From an uncultured Faecalibacterium sp. (GTDB lineage: Bacteria; Bacillota; Clostridia; Oscillospirales; Ruminococcaceae), in contig CALDNF010000184.1 in assembly GCA_937917475.1 (NCBI GenBank), positions 1-39,703 on the forward strand: 39,703 nucleotides of DNA. Reading direction: 5' to 3'. Under the pieces are notes generated by a model. The model was not told the DNA's origin, made no database searches, and was given only the letters and a program-made list of their open reading frames with translations. This document shows positions 23,115 through 31,258 of this stretch, piece after piece. Both the position numbers and the translations under genes were made by a program. Numbering within the stretch: position 1 is the stretch's first letter; each line of letters starts with the position of its first letter.

Positions 23115-23202
23115 TCGGCAAACCTTACAATAAATTTCATGGAATTTTTAGCAGGTTGCTGGAATTTATGCGAAATGAGGAAAACTACTGTGATGGATAC
23201 AA

Positions 23203-23229
23203 CAAAAAGGCCCTCCCATGAGGGGAGGG
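23203..23229 (-). terminator. Terminator of the HAD phosphatase gene
   Basis: CCCTCCC (23211-23217) and GGGAGGG (23223-23229) form the stem. On the minus strand it is followed by CCTTTTTGTTG. It separates the HAD gene from the PTS operon. Confidence 0.85.
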
Positions 23230-23266
23230 TGGGGAAAAATGAAGAAGAAAGCAGAAAATGGCAGAA

Positions 23267-24100
23267 TCAAGTGGTCAAACCCAGATGCTCAAAGGCTTTG
23301 GCAAGGCCGTCCTCGCTGACGGCGGGGCAGACCCAGTCGGCGTGGGCTTTGAGGGTGGGGCTGCCGTTTCCCATGCAGACGCCGCAGGCCACGGTCTCGA
23401 TCATTTCCAGATCGTTCATGCTGTCGCCAAAGCCGATGGTGTCATCCATGGGGATGCCGGCAGCTTCGGCCATCCGGCGGACGGCCGTGCCCTTATTGAA
23501 CTGGCGGTTGATGAGCTCGCCGTTGATAAGGCCCGCAGGGTCCGGTTCCTGAACGCAGAACTGGAATTCGGCTTCCAGTTCCCGGCGGGGGAGGGTGAGA
23601 TTTTCGACGGAAGGACACATAAAAATGATCTTATAAATGGGCTCTCCGTCATATTCGGACAGGGGCCGGATATTCAGGCTGGTTTCCAGCTGCTCCCGCC
23701 AGCGCAGCATCTCGCTGTTGCCGGTGGCAGCGGCTCTGCTGCGCAGGAACTGGCGCAGGCCGGGGTCCACATAGCTGCCCATCTTGCCCTCAATGGTGAT
23801 AAAGCATCCGTTGTCTGCAAAGCACTTCATGGCCCGGGCTTGCTGCTGGGCGGTCATGGGGCAGCTGTAAATGACCTTGCCGCCCAGCTCGATGTAGCCG
23901 CCTGCACTGCCAATGATGCCGTCAAAGGGATAGACCAGCAGCGGCGAGAGCATCCCATAATTCCGTCCGGAGCACAGGGCCACCAGATGTCCCGCAGCCC
24001 GTGCCTTGCGGATGGCTTCCAGAGCCGATGCCGGGGGCACATTTTTGCCCGCTTCGGTCAGGGTTCCGTCAATATCCAAAAAAATCAGTTTGCGCTCCAT
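23267..24100 (-). CDS. Cof-type HAD-IIB sugar phosphatase
   Basis: A 277-residue HAD hydrolase. Motif I is FLDIDGTLT near residue 10, motif II is ALCSGRN, motif III is the Lys in FNKGTAV, and motif IV is GFGDSMNDLEMI, with a subclass IIB cap between. Such proteins dephosphorylate sugar phosphates or similar small molecules; sucrose-6-phosphate phosphatases also belong to the IIB class. The ATG at 24100 is 8 bp from GCAGGAGG and is preferred over two upstream GTG codons. The gene has its own promoter and terminator, but its promoter holds a copy of the motif found at the PTS operon, which suggests co-regulation and possibly a role on the imported phosphosugar. Confidence 0.86.
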   Translation of the reverse strand: MERKLIFLDIDGTLTEAGKNVPPASALEAIRKARAAGHLVALCSGRNYGMLSPLLVYPFDGIIGSAGGYIELGGKVIYSCPMTAQQQARAMKCFADNGCFITIEGKMGSYVDPGLRQFLRSRAAATGNSEMLRWREQLETSLNIRPLSEYDGEPIYKIIFMCPSVENLTLPRRELEAEFQFCVQEPDPAGLINGELINRQFNKGTAVRRMAEAAGIPMDDTIGFGDSMNDLEMIETVACGVCMGNGSPTLKAHADWVCPAVSEDGLAKAFEHLGLTT

Positions 24101-24122
24101 CACCACTGCCTCCTGCCTGTGA

Positions 24123-24151
24123 TTTATAGTGGTATCGTTTTCATATTGACA
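24123..24151 (-). promoter_or_regulatory. Promoter of the HAD gene with a shared operator motif
   Basis: On the minus strand TATAAA (24128-24123) is a good -10, and the hexamer 17 bp upstream is the weak TGTCAA (24151-24146). The spacer contains GAAAACGATACCAC (24142-24129), which matches the PTS promoter motif at 13 of 14 positions. Confidence 0.55.
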
Positions 24152-24208
24152 TCATGATAACACGGAAGGAACGTTTTTTCAAGTCCCCGCATACTGGCAG
24201 AATGACAG

Positions 24209-24251
24209 AAAAAATCTCCGGCTTTCAGGCAGGATGCTCAAAAACCGGAGA
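24209..24251 (-). terminator. Terminator of the metallo-hydrolase gene
   Basis: TCTCCGG (24215-24221) and CCGGAGA (24245-24251) pair. On the minus strand the stem is followed by TTTTTTCTG. Confidence 0.8.
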
Positions 24252-24286
24252 AACGATCTCAATGAGACGAAAAAGCGGGAAGAGGA

Positions 24287-25162
24287 TCAGTAGATATCCA
24301 GATCATGGCCGTTCACCACAGGGCCCTCATACCCGGCCGAGCGGATCTCCTCAAGGATGGCGGCTTCCCGTCTTGCCACTTCGGCCCGGGTGTCCTGCCC
24401 GGGGGCAAACACATCCAGATGATAAATGCGGTGATAGGTCACCAGCAGGCCGGGCTGTGCGGCTTTGGCAATCTGGGCAAGGTCGGTGGAAAGGGTGTGG
24501 ACGGCCCGGTGATATTTCTGCCACTGCGGTGTGCGCTGGGACAACCCGCCTGCATACTCGACCTCGTGGAGCAGAATGTCGCACCCGGTCTGGGCGGCGA
24601 TCACCGGCATGGGGCAGGTGTCGCCGGAGATCAGGATGCTTCGGTCCGGGGTATCGAACCGGTAAGCGTAGCTTTCCAGTGTGCCGTGGCTCACCCGCAG
24701 GGCCGTTACGGTAACAAGCTCGTCCCGGTAGATGACCCCTTCGCCGATCTCATGGACATTGACTTTGTAGCCCTCGGGGTTGGCTTTTTCGAAGCCGTTG
24801 ATCCGGAAATCGATGTCCACAGCATAGGCCTGCTCGATGTGGGCGGTCATGCTCTGCAGGCCCTTGGGGCCGTAGATTTCCAGCGGAACGTCCCGTTCCA
24901 GCACCCATGGGGTGAAGATGAGATCGGGGTAGCCTGCGGTGTGGTCGGTGTGGAGATGGGTGCAGAACGCCACCCGCAGATTTTTGGGGTGGAGGGCAGA
25001 AATGCCCTTTTCGTAGGCTTTGGCGCACTGCCGGACCACGCCGGGGCCAAAGTCCACCAGATAGGCGTTGCCGTCCACCACCACCGCCGAGGACGGCCCG
25101 GAGGCAAAGGGCTCGGCATTGGGGGTCCCGGTGCCCAGCAGCACCAGCTTTGTTCTGCTCAT
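24287..25162 (-). CDS. Metallo-beta-lactamase-fold hydrolase, RNase Z-like
   Basis: A 291-residue cytoplasmic protein. The zinc motif HLHTDHTAGYPDL lies near residue 70, further ligands are in ISGDTCPM and LLHEVEY, and a C-terminal TYHRIY histidine closes the site. The opening LVLLGTGTPNAEPFASGPSSAVVVDGNAYLVDFGPGVVRQ is typical of the RNase Z/arylsulfatase-like branch, but the protein lacks obvious tRNA-binding features and the family contains many small-molecule hydrolases. The start ATG follows GAGGGAGA. It is a single-gene unit with its own terminator, divergent from the OmpR-type two-component system. The substrate is unknown. Confidence 0.85.
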   Translation of the reverse strand: MSRTKLVLLGTGTPNAEPFASGPSSAVVVDGNAYLVDFGPGVVRQCAKAYEKGISALHPKNLRVAFCTHLHTDHTAGYPDLIFTPWVLERDVPLEIYGPKGLQSMTAHIEQAYAVDIDFRINGFEKANPEGYKVNVHEIGEGVIYRDELVTVTALRVSHGTLESYAYRFDTPDRSILISGDTCPMPVIAAQTGCDILLHEVEYAGGLSQRTPQWQKYHRAVHTLSTDLAQIAKAAQPGLLVTYHRIYHLDVFAPGQDTRAEVARREAAILEEIRSAGYEGPVVNGHDLDIY

Positions 25163-25242
25163 TCGTATCTCCCTCGCTTTTGTTCGGATTCCATGGCTTT
25201 GAGTGTATCACAGCCGAAGGCAAAAGACAAGGCGAGGAGAGT

Positions 25243-25298
25243 TCTTAAGATTTCCTTAGAAAATTATCGTGGAAATTTAAAGAACCGGCTGTTATACT
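25243..25298 (+). promoter_or_regulatory. Promoter and response-regulator box of the OmpR-type two-component system
   Basis: A direct-repeat box (25243-25265) begins TCTTAAG and ends CTTAGAAAATT, with repeat starts 11 bp apart. TGGAAA (25270-25275) and TATACT (25293-25298), 17 bp apart, follow directly. The box recurs at 27488-27510 in front of the exporter operon, matching at 18 of 23 positions, and is a likely binding site for the encoded regulator. Confidence 0.65.
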
Positions 25299-25337
25299 GG
25301 AACAAACATGACAGAGCAAAAGGAAGGGAGCGAGTGG

Positions 25338-26066
25338 ATGGAAAAACAGACCATCCTCATTGTGGAGGACGACCCGGACATCCGGGACGGTGTGCGTATT
25401 TTGCTGACCGGAGAGGGATATCACATCCTCGAGGCGGAAAACGGCCTGAGGGCCCTCGAGCTGATGCGGCCCGAGGTGGATCTGGTCATTCTGGATATCA
25501 TGATGCCGGGCATGAGCGGCCTGCGGGTCTGTGAAGAGATCCGTAAGACCTCCACAGTGCCCATCCTCTTTTTAACAGCCAAGTCGCAGGAGTCGGATAA
25601 GCTGCTGGGGCTGACGGCCGGAGGCGATGATTATCTGGCAAAGCCTTTTTCGTTTGCTGAACTCAGTGCCCGGGTCAAGGCTCTGCTCCGGCGGTACTGC
25701 GTCTATCAGGGCAAAGGACAAACGGACATGCAGACGGAAAATAAGACCCTGACCCTGAGCGGAGTCCGGCTTGCGCTGGACTGCAACCGGGTCTGGGTGG
25801 AGGACCGGGAGGTGGATCTGACCGAGACCGAATATAAAATTCTGAAGATGCTGATGCAGAGCCCGCAGCGGATCTTTCCAGTGCAGGTGATCTATGAAAC
25901 GGTCTGGGGTGAGCCCTATTACTATGTGTCCAACGGTACGGTGATGGTCCACATCCGGAATCTGCGCACCAAGATCGAGGCCGACCCCCAGAATCCAAAG
26001 CGGATCTGCACGGTCTGGGGCAAAGGCTACCGCTTTGCCGCCGGAGAGGAGAGGATGACTCGATGA
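25338..26066 (+). CDS. OmpR-family response regulator
   Basis: A 242-residue regulator. The receiver has LIVEDDPDIRDG, the phosphoacceptor Asp in LVILDIMMPG near residue 53, and LAKPFSFAEL. The winged helix-turn-helix has LTETEYKILKMLMQSPQRIFPVQVIYETVWG and VMVHIRNLRTKIE...VWGKGYRF. The start is the ATG at 25338, 7 bp after GGGAG; the upstream ATG at 25308 has no ribosome binding site. The stop overlaps the kinase start (ATGA). Direct-repeat boxes upstream of this gene and of the exporter operon suggest autoregulation and control of the exporter. Confidence 0.93.
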   Translation: MEKQTILIVEDDPDIRDGVRILLTGEGYHILEAENGLRALELMRPEVDLVILDIMMPGMSGLRVCEEIRKTSTVPILFLTAKSQESDKLLGLTAGGDDYLAKPFSFAELSARVKALLRRYCVYQGKGQTDMQTENKTLTLSGVRLALDCNRVWVEDREVDLTETEYKILKMLMQSPQRIFPVQVIYETVWGEPYYYVSNGTVMVHIRNLRTKIEADPQNPKRICTVWGKGYRFAAGEERMTR

Positions 26067-27412
26067 AAAAACAGTCTGCAGACCGAACCGGAAAGCAGCA
26101 GGGCCTTGCCCGGGAGCTGGTAGGGATCATCTTTCTGGCCGGAGTGGCCAGCGTAGTGCTGCTGGCCGTTTCTCAGGTGGTGCTCAACCGTGGGCTCCGG
26201 TTCTGGTTTGAACACAGCGATGTGCAGCAGAATATCGCCCGGAAGCAGGTCGAGGAGCTGCAGGTCTATATCACCGAGGAGGACATTTCGGACAGCGAGG
26301 TAGAAAAACTGGACGATTGGGCTCGGGAGCATCGCAGCACTCTGTTGGAAATTTACGAGGATCATGCCCTGATTTATGCATCTTATGACCGGCATACCTA
26401 TGTGGGGCCAAGGGATGACATGCCGGATGAGAAAAAATACCATCCCCGGGATTACAGCTGGATGCCGGTTTATACCCTTGCATTTTCCGACGGAACTGCG
26501 GATGCCGTGCTTTACTTCAACGGCATGGATGCCTATTACGGCGCAGGATGCGAGATCCTGCTGGCTCTCTGCATTTTCTGGTGGTTTCCCATGTTCTTCC
26601 TGCTGGGCAGCCGGAAATATGTAAAATATATCGTGCAGCTCAGTGAGGAGATCCAGGCGATGGAGGGCGGAGACCTCGACCATCCCATTACCGTGCGGGG
26701 GGCCGATGAGATCACCACATTGGCCCGCTGTCTGGACTCCATGCGGCTTACCCTCCGCAGCCAGCAGGAACAGGAAGCCGAAGCCTCGGCCCGGGTCAAG
26801 AGCCTGATCACGGAGATGTCCCATGACCTGCGCACTCCTCTGACCACGCTGCTTCTTTACACCGAGATCGTCCGCTATCACAAGTATGATGCCGAAGAGC
26901 AGCGGAACGATTATCTGGTCAAAATCGATGAAAAGGCACGGCAGATCAAGCAATTGTCAGATAATCTTTTTGAATATGCGCTGGTCACCCGGGATACTGT
27001 GGTGACGCTGGACCCGCCTGCCCGCTTCTCTCAGATCTTTGAAGGTCCCCTGACCGAGGTGGCAGATCAATTGCAGCAGAAAGGCTTTGCCTGTGCGCTG
27101 GAGCTGGGAGAAGAGGATGTGACCCTGACCGTTAAGGCTCAGTATGTCCACCGGGTGCTGGACAACATTATCTCCAACTGCTTCAAGTATGCCGACCCCG
27201 GGCAGGAGATCGCCATCCGGTATCTCCGGGAAGGAGAGATGGCAGGGCTGAGCTTTTTCAACCGCACACTTCCGGCTCCTGCCGCCGCCGAGAGCACCAA
27301 GGTAGGCCTGACCAGCATGAAGACCATGATGGAAAAAATGCACGGCGTCTGCCGTATTGAGTCAGGGCCGGACTGGTTTTGTGTGACCCTGCTGTTCCCG
27401 GTCACGGAATAG
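26063..27412 (+). CDS. Sensor histidine kinase, HAMP/HisKA type
   Basis: A 449-residue kinase with helices at about 18-40 and 168-188 around an extracytoplasmic domain of about 125 residues, then HAMP (RKYVKYIVQLSEEIQAMEGGDLDHPI). The H-box is MSHDLRTPLTTLL near residue 253, and the N-box is LDNIISNCFKYA. The usual G1 motif DxGxG is replaced by SFFNRTLPAPAAA, while a G2-like segment KVGLTSMKTMMEKM remains. Similar erosion is seen in other Firmicutes kinases linked to exporters. It is translationally coupled to the regulator. It is followed by a terminator and then the adaptor/ABC operon it probably controls. The signal is unknown; envelope stress or an antimicrobial compound is plausible. Confidence 0.9.
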   Translation: MKKQSADRTGKQQGLARELVGIIFLAGVASVVLLAVSQVVLNRGLRFWFEHSDVQQNIARKQVEELQVYITEEDISDSEVEKLDDWAREHRSTLLEIYEDHALIYASYDRHTYVGPRDDMPDEKKYHPRDYSWMPVYTLAFSDGTADAVLYFNGMDAYYGAGCEILLALCIFWWFPMFFLLGSRKYVKYIVQLSEEIQAMEGGDLDHPITVRGADEITTLARCLDSMRLTLRSQQEQEAEASARVKSLITEMSHDLRTPLTTLLLYTEIVRYHKYDAEEQRNDYLVKIDEKARQIKQLSDNLFEYALVTRDTVVTLDPPARFSQIFEGPLTEVADQLQQKGFACALELGEEDVTLTVKAQYVHRVLDNIISNCFKYADPGQEIAIRYLREGEMAGLSFFNRTLPAPAAAESTKVGLTSMKTMMEKMHGVCRIESGPDWFCVTLLFPVTE

Positions 27413-27424
27413 AATGAAACCACG

Positions 27425-27470
27425 GCCGCCCTGCAGCTCTTCCGAAAGAAGGGCTGCAGGGCGGCTTTTT
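27425..27470 (+). terminator. Terminator after the kinase gene
   Basis: GCCGCCCTGCAGC (27425-27437) pairs with GCTGCAGGGCGGC (27453-27465), followed by TTTTT. Confidence 0.92.
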
Positions 27471-27487
27471 CACACAATTTTAAAGTG

Positions 27488-27510
27488 TCTTAAGCGGTCT
27501 TAAGAAAATT
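27488..27510 (+). promoter_or_regulatory. Response-regulator box of the exporter operon
   Basis: Two perfect CTTAAG repeats (27489-27494 and 27499-27504) lie in a 23-bp box that begins TCTTAAG and ends AAGAAAATT, the sister of the box at 25243-25265. A further half-site CCTAAGATT lies at 27522-27530. I could not place a confident -10/-35 pair before the ATG at 27588. Confidence 0.65.
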
Positions 27511-27587
27511 CTGGGGCAAATCCTAAGATTTGGAAGCTAAAATGTAGCTGTACTCTTCAAATGAGATCAGACAGGAGGGGCAGCACT

Positions 27588-29297
27588 ATGCTTCACAAAA
27601 AGAAACCGGCCGACCCGGGAGATCAGGAATTTCTCGTGGAAGTCAGTGCCGGACAACCTGTGGAAACAGGCTGGAAACCGTTTTTGAAACACAACTGGAA
27701 ACGGATCACCGCAGCAGCCTGTGTTGTGGCAGTGGCAGGATTCTTCCTGCTGCCAAAGGGCGGCGCAAAGCCGGCGCAGACCGAGGCAGAGTATCTTACG
27801 GTCAGCCCGGAAAAGCGGGACATCACCAACACGTTCAGCGGGTCGGGCACCATCACGGCAGCCAATACCTACACGGTCAAATCGCTGGTCAAGGGCACCG
27901 TTCTCACTGCGGATTTTGAGGTTGGCGATACCATTGAAAAAGGCACGGTCCTTTATACCATCGACAGCTCGGATGCTTCCAGCAGCGTGGAAAAGGCACA
28001 GCTGAGTCTGGATCAGGCCCAGCGGAATTACGACGATGCCGTGGACGCTCAGTATGTCCGCACCCTTGTGGGAGGCACGGTGGCATCCCTCAAGGTTGCA
28101 GCAGGGGACGTGGTGGCCGCAGGGCAGGAGGTGGCCGTCATCCGGGACGACTCCAACCTGCTGCTGACACTGGAATTCCCGGCGGCGGATGCAGCAAACT
28201 TTGCAGTGGGCCAGACGGCGCAGGTGACGCTGGACAGCACGTTTGAGACCCTGACCGGTACGGTCAAGTCAGTGGCGGGCACCGATACCCTCAGCAGCGG
28301 CAATCTGCTGGTCCGGACGGTGGTCATTGCGGTAGCAAACACCGGCAGTCTGACCACAGCGCAGGCCGCAACCGCTTCCGTCAACGGCGTGGGAGCACTG
28401 GCTTCGGCCCGGTTCGTCTACCAGAAGGAGCAGTCGGTCACGGCATCTTCAGCAGGCAAGGTGGCAGCGGTCTGCGTCAAAGAAGGCCAGACCGTCGGCG
28501 AAAATGCAGCCATCCTTCAGCTTTCGGGCAATGAGCTGACCAAGCAGGTGCAGAACGCTTCCGATAACCTCCGCAGTGCCCAGATGTCCATGGAGGATAC
28601 CGAAAAGACCATGGAGAACTACACCATTACTTCTCCCATCAGCGGCACGATCATTTCCAAGGATGTCAAGGCGGGGGATACCGTGGGATCCTCTTCCACC
28701 ACCAGTGAGACCATGTGCACCATCTACGACCTGAGTTATCTGCAGATGACCCTCAATGTGGATGAGCTGGAGATCCTGAATATCAAGGAAGGCCAGAGCG
28801 TCACCATCACGGCAGATGCTATTTCGGACCGCACCTTTACTGGCGTGGTCACCAGTGTGTCGGCGGCAGGCACCACCACCGGCGGCACCACGACCTATCC
28901 GGTTACCGTCCGCATTGATGATATGGGCGACCTGCTGCCCGGCATGAACGCCACAGCAGAGATCACTGTAGCCAGTGCAGAAAATACCCTCAGCGTGCCC
29001 AATGCGGCCGTCGTCCGGGGCAATTATATCCTGATCACGGAGGACTCGCCCAGTGCAGCCAATGCCGATCCGAGCATGAAGGCTCCCGATGGCTATGTCT
29101 ATATCAAGGTGACCACCGGCGTCAGCGACGACGATTATATTGCCGTGACCTCCGGCTTGCAGGAAGGCGACACGGTGGCCTATAGTGCCGATGCTACCAC
29201 CAAGACTTCGGACAGCGAGGACATGGAGTTCCCGGGTGGCGGACTTGACGGGGGCGGACCTGGCGGCGGAAACGGCGGGCCGGGAGGTGGCCACTAA
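27588..29297 (+). CDS. HlyD/MacA-like membrane fusion protein of an ABC exporter
   Basis: A 569-residue adaptor. A cytoplasmic N-terminus of about 35 residues is followed by one transmembrane helix (ITAAACVVAVAGFFLL). The barrel-sandwich hybrid starts TVKSLVKGTVLTADFEVGDTIEKGTVLYTID and its matching half is YTITSPISGTIISKDVKAGDTVG. Beta-barrel domains follow, with VTITADAISDRTFTGVVTSVS and LLPGMNATAEI. The coiled coil between is short, and a second lipoyl-like segment (VAAVCVKEGQTVGENAAIL) is present. The tail is a Gly-rich run. The ATG at 27588 has AGGAGGGG upstream, better than the ATG at 27561. The stop overlaps the ATPase start (TAATG). It links the MacB-type permease to the outer envelope layers. 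Confidence 0.9.
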   Translation: MLHKKKPADPGDQEFLVEVSAGQPVETGWKPFLKHNWKRITAAACVVAVAGFFLLPKGGAKPAQTEAEYLTVSPEKRDITNTFSGSGTITAANTYTVKSLVKGTVLTADFEVGDTIEKGTVLYTIDSSDASSSVEKAQLSLDQAQRNYDDAVDAQYVRTLVGGTVASLKVAAGDVVAAGQEVAVIRDDSNLLLTLEFPAADAANFAVGQTAQVTLDSTFETLTGTVKSVAGTDTLSSGNLLVRTVVIAVANTGSLTTAQAATASVNGVGALASARFVYQKEQSVTASSAGKVAAVCVKEGQTVGENAAILQLSGNELTKQVQNASDNLRSAQMSMEDTEKTMENYTITSPISGTIISKDVKAGDTVGSSSTTSETMCTIYDLSYLQMTLNVDELEILNIKEGQSVTITADAISDRTFTGVVTSVSAAGTTTGGTTTYPVTVRIDDMGDLLPGMNATAEITVASAENTLSVPNAAVVRGNYILITEDSPSAANADPSMKAPDGYVYIKVTTGVSDDDYIAVTSGLQEGDTVAYSADATTKTSDSEDMEFPGGGLDGGGPGGGNGGPGGGH

Positions 29298-30049
29298 TGG
29301 ACGCACTGATCGAGTTTGACCAGGTTTGCAAGTACTACAAAATGGGAGATACCACGGTGAAAGCTGCGGACCACATTTCCATGAAGATCGAAAAAGGCGA
29401 GTTTGTGGCCATTGTGGGCCAGTCCGGCTCGGGCAAGTCCACCTGCATGAATATCATCGGTTGTCTGGATGTGCCCACCTATGGTACCTACAAACTCAAT
29501 GGCCGGGATGTGGGCAGGATGAACCGGGACGAGCTGGCAGAGATCCGCAACGAGATGCTGGGCTTTATCTTTCAGCAATATAATCTTCTGCCTAAGCTCA
29601 GCCTGATGGAAAATGTGGAAGTCCCGCTTACCTACGCAGGACTTCCCCGGGCAGAACGCCACCGCAGAGCCAGAGCAGCATTGGAGCAGGTAGGGCTGGG
29701 GGATAAGCTCAAAAACCGGCCCAATCAGCTTTCCGGCGGTCAGCAGCAGCGGGTGTCCATTGCCCGGGCACTGGCGGGGCGGCCTGCGGTCATTCTGGCC
29801 GACGAGCCCACCGGTGCACTGGACAGCCACACCGGCCGGGAAGTGCTGGGAATGTTACAGGATCTGCACCGGCAGGGCAATACCGTGGTGCTGATCACCC
29901 ACGATAATTCTATTGCCGTGCAGGCAGAACGGATCATCCGGCTGGAAGATGGCCGTGTTGTCTACGATGGCGATTCCCACGCCCCGGAGGCCGTGGTCCG
30001 GCCCGACTTTGCAGCCCCGGTACAGCGGGCAGGGGAGGCGAAAGCATGA
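29297..30049 (+). CDS. ABC transporter ATP-binding protein, MacB/LolD type
   Basis: A 250-residue ATPase. Walker A is GQSGSGKST near residue 40, the Q-loop is FQQYNLLPKLSLMENV, the signature is LSGGQQQR, Walker B is AVILADEPTGALD and the H-loop is ITHD. This is the standard pattern of LolD/MacB N-type ATPases. It overlaps the adaptor gene by 1 bp and the permease gene by 4 bp, so all are one coupled operon. The exporter may move a peptide, lipid or antimicrobial compound. Confidence 0.95.
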   Translation: MDALIEFDQVCKYYKMGDTTVKAADHISMKIEKGEFVAIVGQSGSGKSTCMNIIGCLDVPTYGTYKLNGRDVGRMNRDELAEIRNEMLGFIFQQYNLLPKLSLMENVEVPLTYAGLPRAERHRRARAALEQVGLGDKLKNRPNQLSGGQQQRVSIARALAGRPAVILADEPTGALDSHTGREVLGMLQDLHRQGNTVVLITHDNSIAVQAERIIRLEDGRVVYDGDSHAPEAVVRPDFAAPVQRAGEAKA

Positions 30050-31248
30050 TCTATGAGACCATCCGTCAGGCCATCCAGAATATCTGGAGCAACAAATTCC
30101 GCACTTTCCTGACCATGCTGGGCATCATCATCGGCGAGATGGCGGTCATCGTCATCGTGGGTCTGGGCAACGGCATGACCCAAAGCATCAAGGACAGCTT
30201 TTCCGATATGGGCACAAACCTGCTCAGTGTGCAGATCATGGGTTACGGCGCACGGTCAGTGTCGGTGAGTTCGATGTATGAGCTGGTGGAATCCCGCCCG
30301 GATCTGTTCGGCAGCATTTCCCCCACCGGAAATGTCAGCGGTACTGTAAAGATCGGCACGGATACCTACTCCAACACCTCCGTCAAGGGGGTCAGCGAGG
30401 TATATTTTGAGATGAACAAATATACCGTGGCAGAGGGCCGTGGCATCCAGTATGTTGATCTTGAGGACAACAAGAAGATCTGTGTTGTGGGCGATTACAT
30501 CAGCCGGATGGGCTACGGCGGCAACGCCATCGGCCAGACCATCAAGATCGGCACAGAACGGTATACCATTGTGGGTGTGCTGGAAGCCAAGGTGACGGAT
30601 ACCTCCGAGCAGGAGGGCAGCAGCGACGATGTGATCTTTTTGCCCTACACTACAGCCCTGCGGGTCTCGGGCTCTTCCACGGTGACTTCTTACGGCGTTA
30701 CAGTAACAGACGAGAACAAGCTGACCGAAGCCAAGGAGCTCATTGAGACCACCCTGCAAAGCCTGCTCCACTCGGACAGCGGTTACTTTGTGACAAGCAT
30801 GAGCGAGATGCTTTCTTCCATGACTTCAATGATCAATATGGTGGTCACCATCCTGACTGCGATTGCAGCCATCTCGCTGCTGGTGGGCGGCATCGGGATC
30901 ATGAATATTATGATGGTGTCCGTCACCGAGCGCACCCGGGAGATCGGCATCCGGAAAGCCCTTGGGGCCAAGGAACGGTCGATCCTTGGGCTGTTCGTCA
31001 CCGAGGCAGCGACCACATCGGCTCTGGGCGGTGTACTGGGGATTGCGCTGGGCTATCTGCTGTCCATGGCGGCCAATGCTTTCCTGCTGCCGTTGATCCT
31101 TGATGAAAATGATTTTACCGTGACGCCTTCCCTCACATCGGTGGCGGTGGCCTTTGGCATCTCGGTGGGCATCGGTATTCTCTTTGGCTATCTGCCCGCC
31201 AAGCGTGCCGCCCGGCTCAACCCCATTGAGGCACTGCGATATGATTAA
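30046..31248 (+). CDS. ABC transporter permease, MacB/FtsX family
   Basis: A 400-residue permease with the MacB plan. One N-terminal helix (FLTMLGIIIGEMAVIVIVGLG) is followed by a large extracytoplasmic domain (about 45-265). Three C-terminal helices come after: MINMVVTILTAIAAISLLVGGIGIMNIM, TSALGGVLGIALGYLLSM and VAVAFGISVGIGILFGYLPA. The coupling motif VSVTERTREIGIRKALGAKERSI and the terminal PAKRAARLNPIEALRYD are classic. It is 10 bp upstream of the SLH-domain gene, with which it is probably co-transcribed. Confidence 0.95.
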   Translation: MIYETIRQAIQNIWSNKFRTFLTMLGIIIGEMAVIVIVGLGNGMTQSIKDSFSDMGTNLLSVQIMGYGARSVSVSSMYELVESRPDLFGSISPTGNVSGTVKIGTDTYSNTSVKGVSEVYFEMNKYTVAEGRGIQYVDLEDNKKICVVGDYISRMGYGGNAIGQTIKIGTERYTIVGVLEAKVTDTSEQEGSSDDVIFLPYTTALRVSGSSTVTSYGVTVTDENKLTEAKELIETTLQSLLHSDSGYFVTSMSEMLSSMTSMINMVVTILTAIAAISLLVGGIGIMNIMMVSVTERTREIGIRKALGAKERSILGLFVTEAATTSALGGVLGIALGYLLSMAANAFLLPLILDENDFTVTPSLTSVAVAFGISVGIGILFGYLPAKRAARLNPIEALRYD

Positions 31249-31258
31249 AGGAGATAAC

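Noticed and set aside
23211..23229. Another copy of the palindromic intergenic repeat near the HAD gene
   Set aside because: It shares CCCTCCC/GGGAGGG but lacks the CAGT and CCAGCTCC parts; it is an ordinary terminator.
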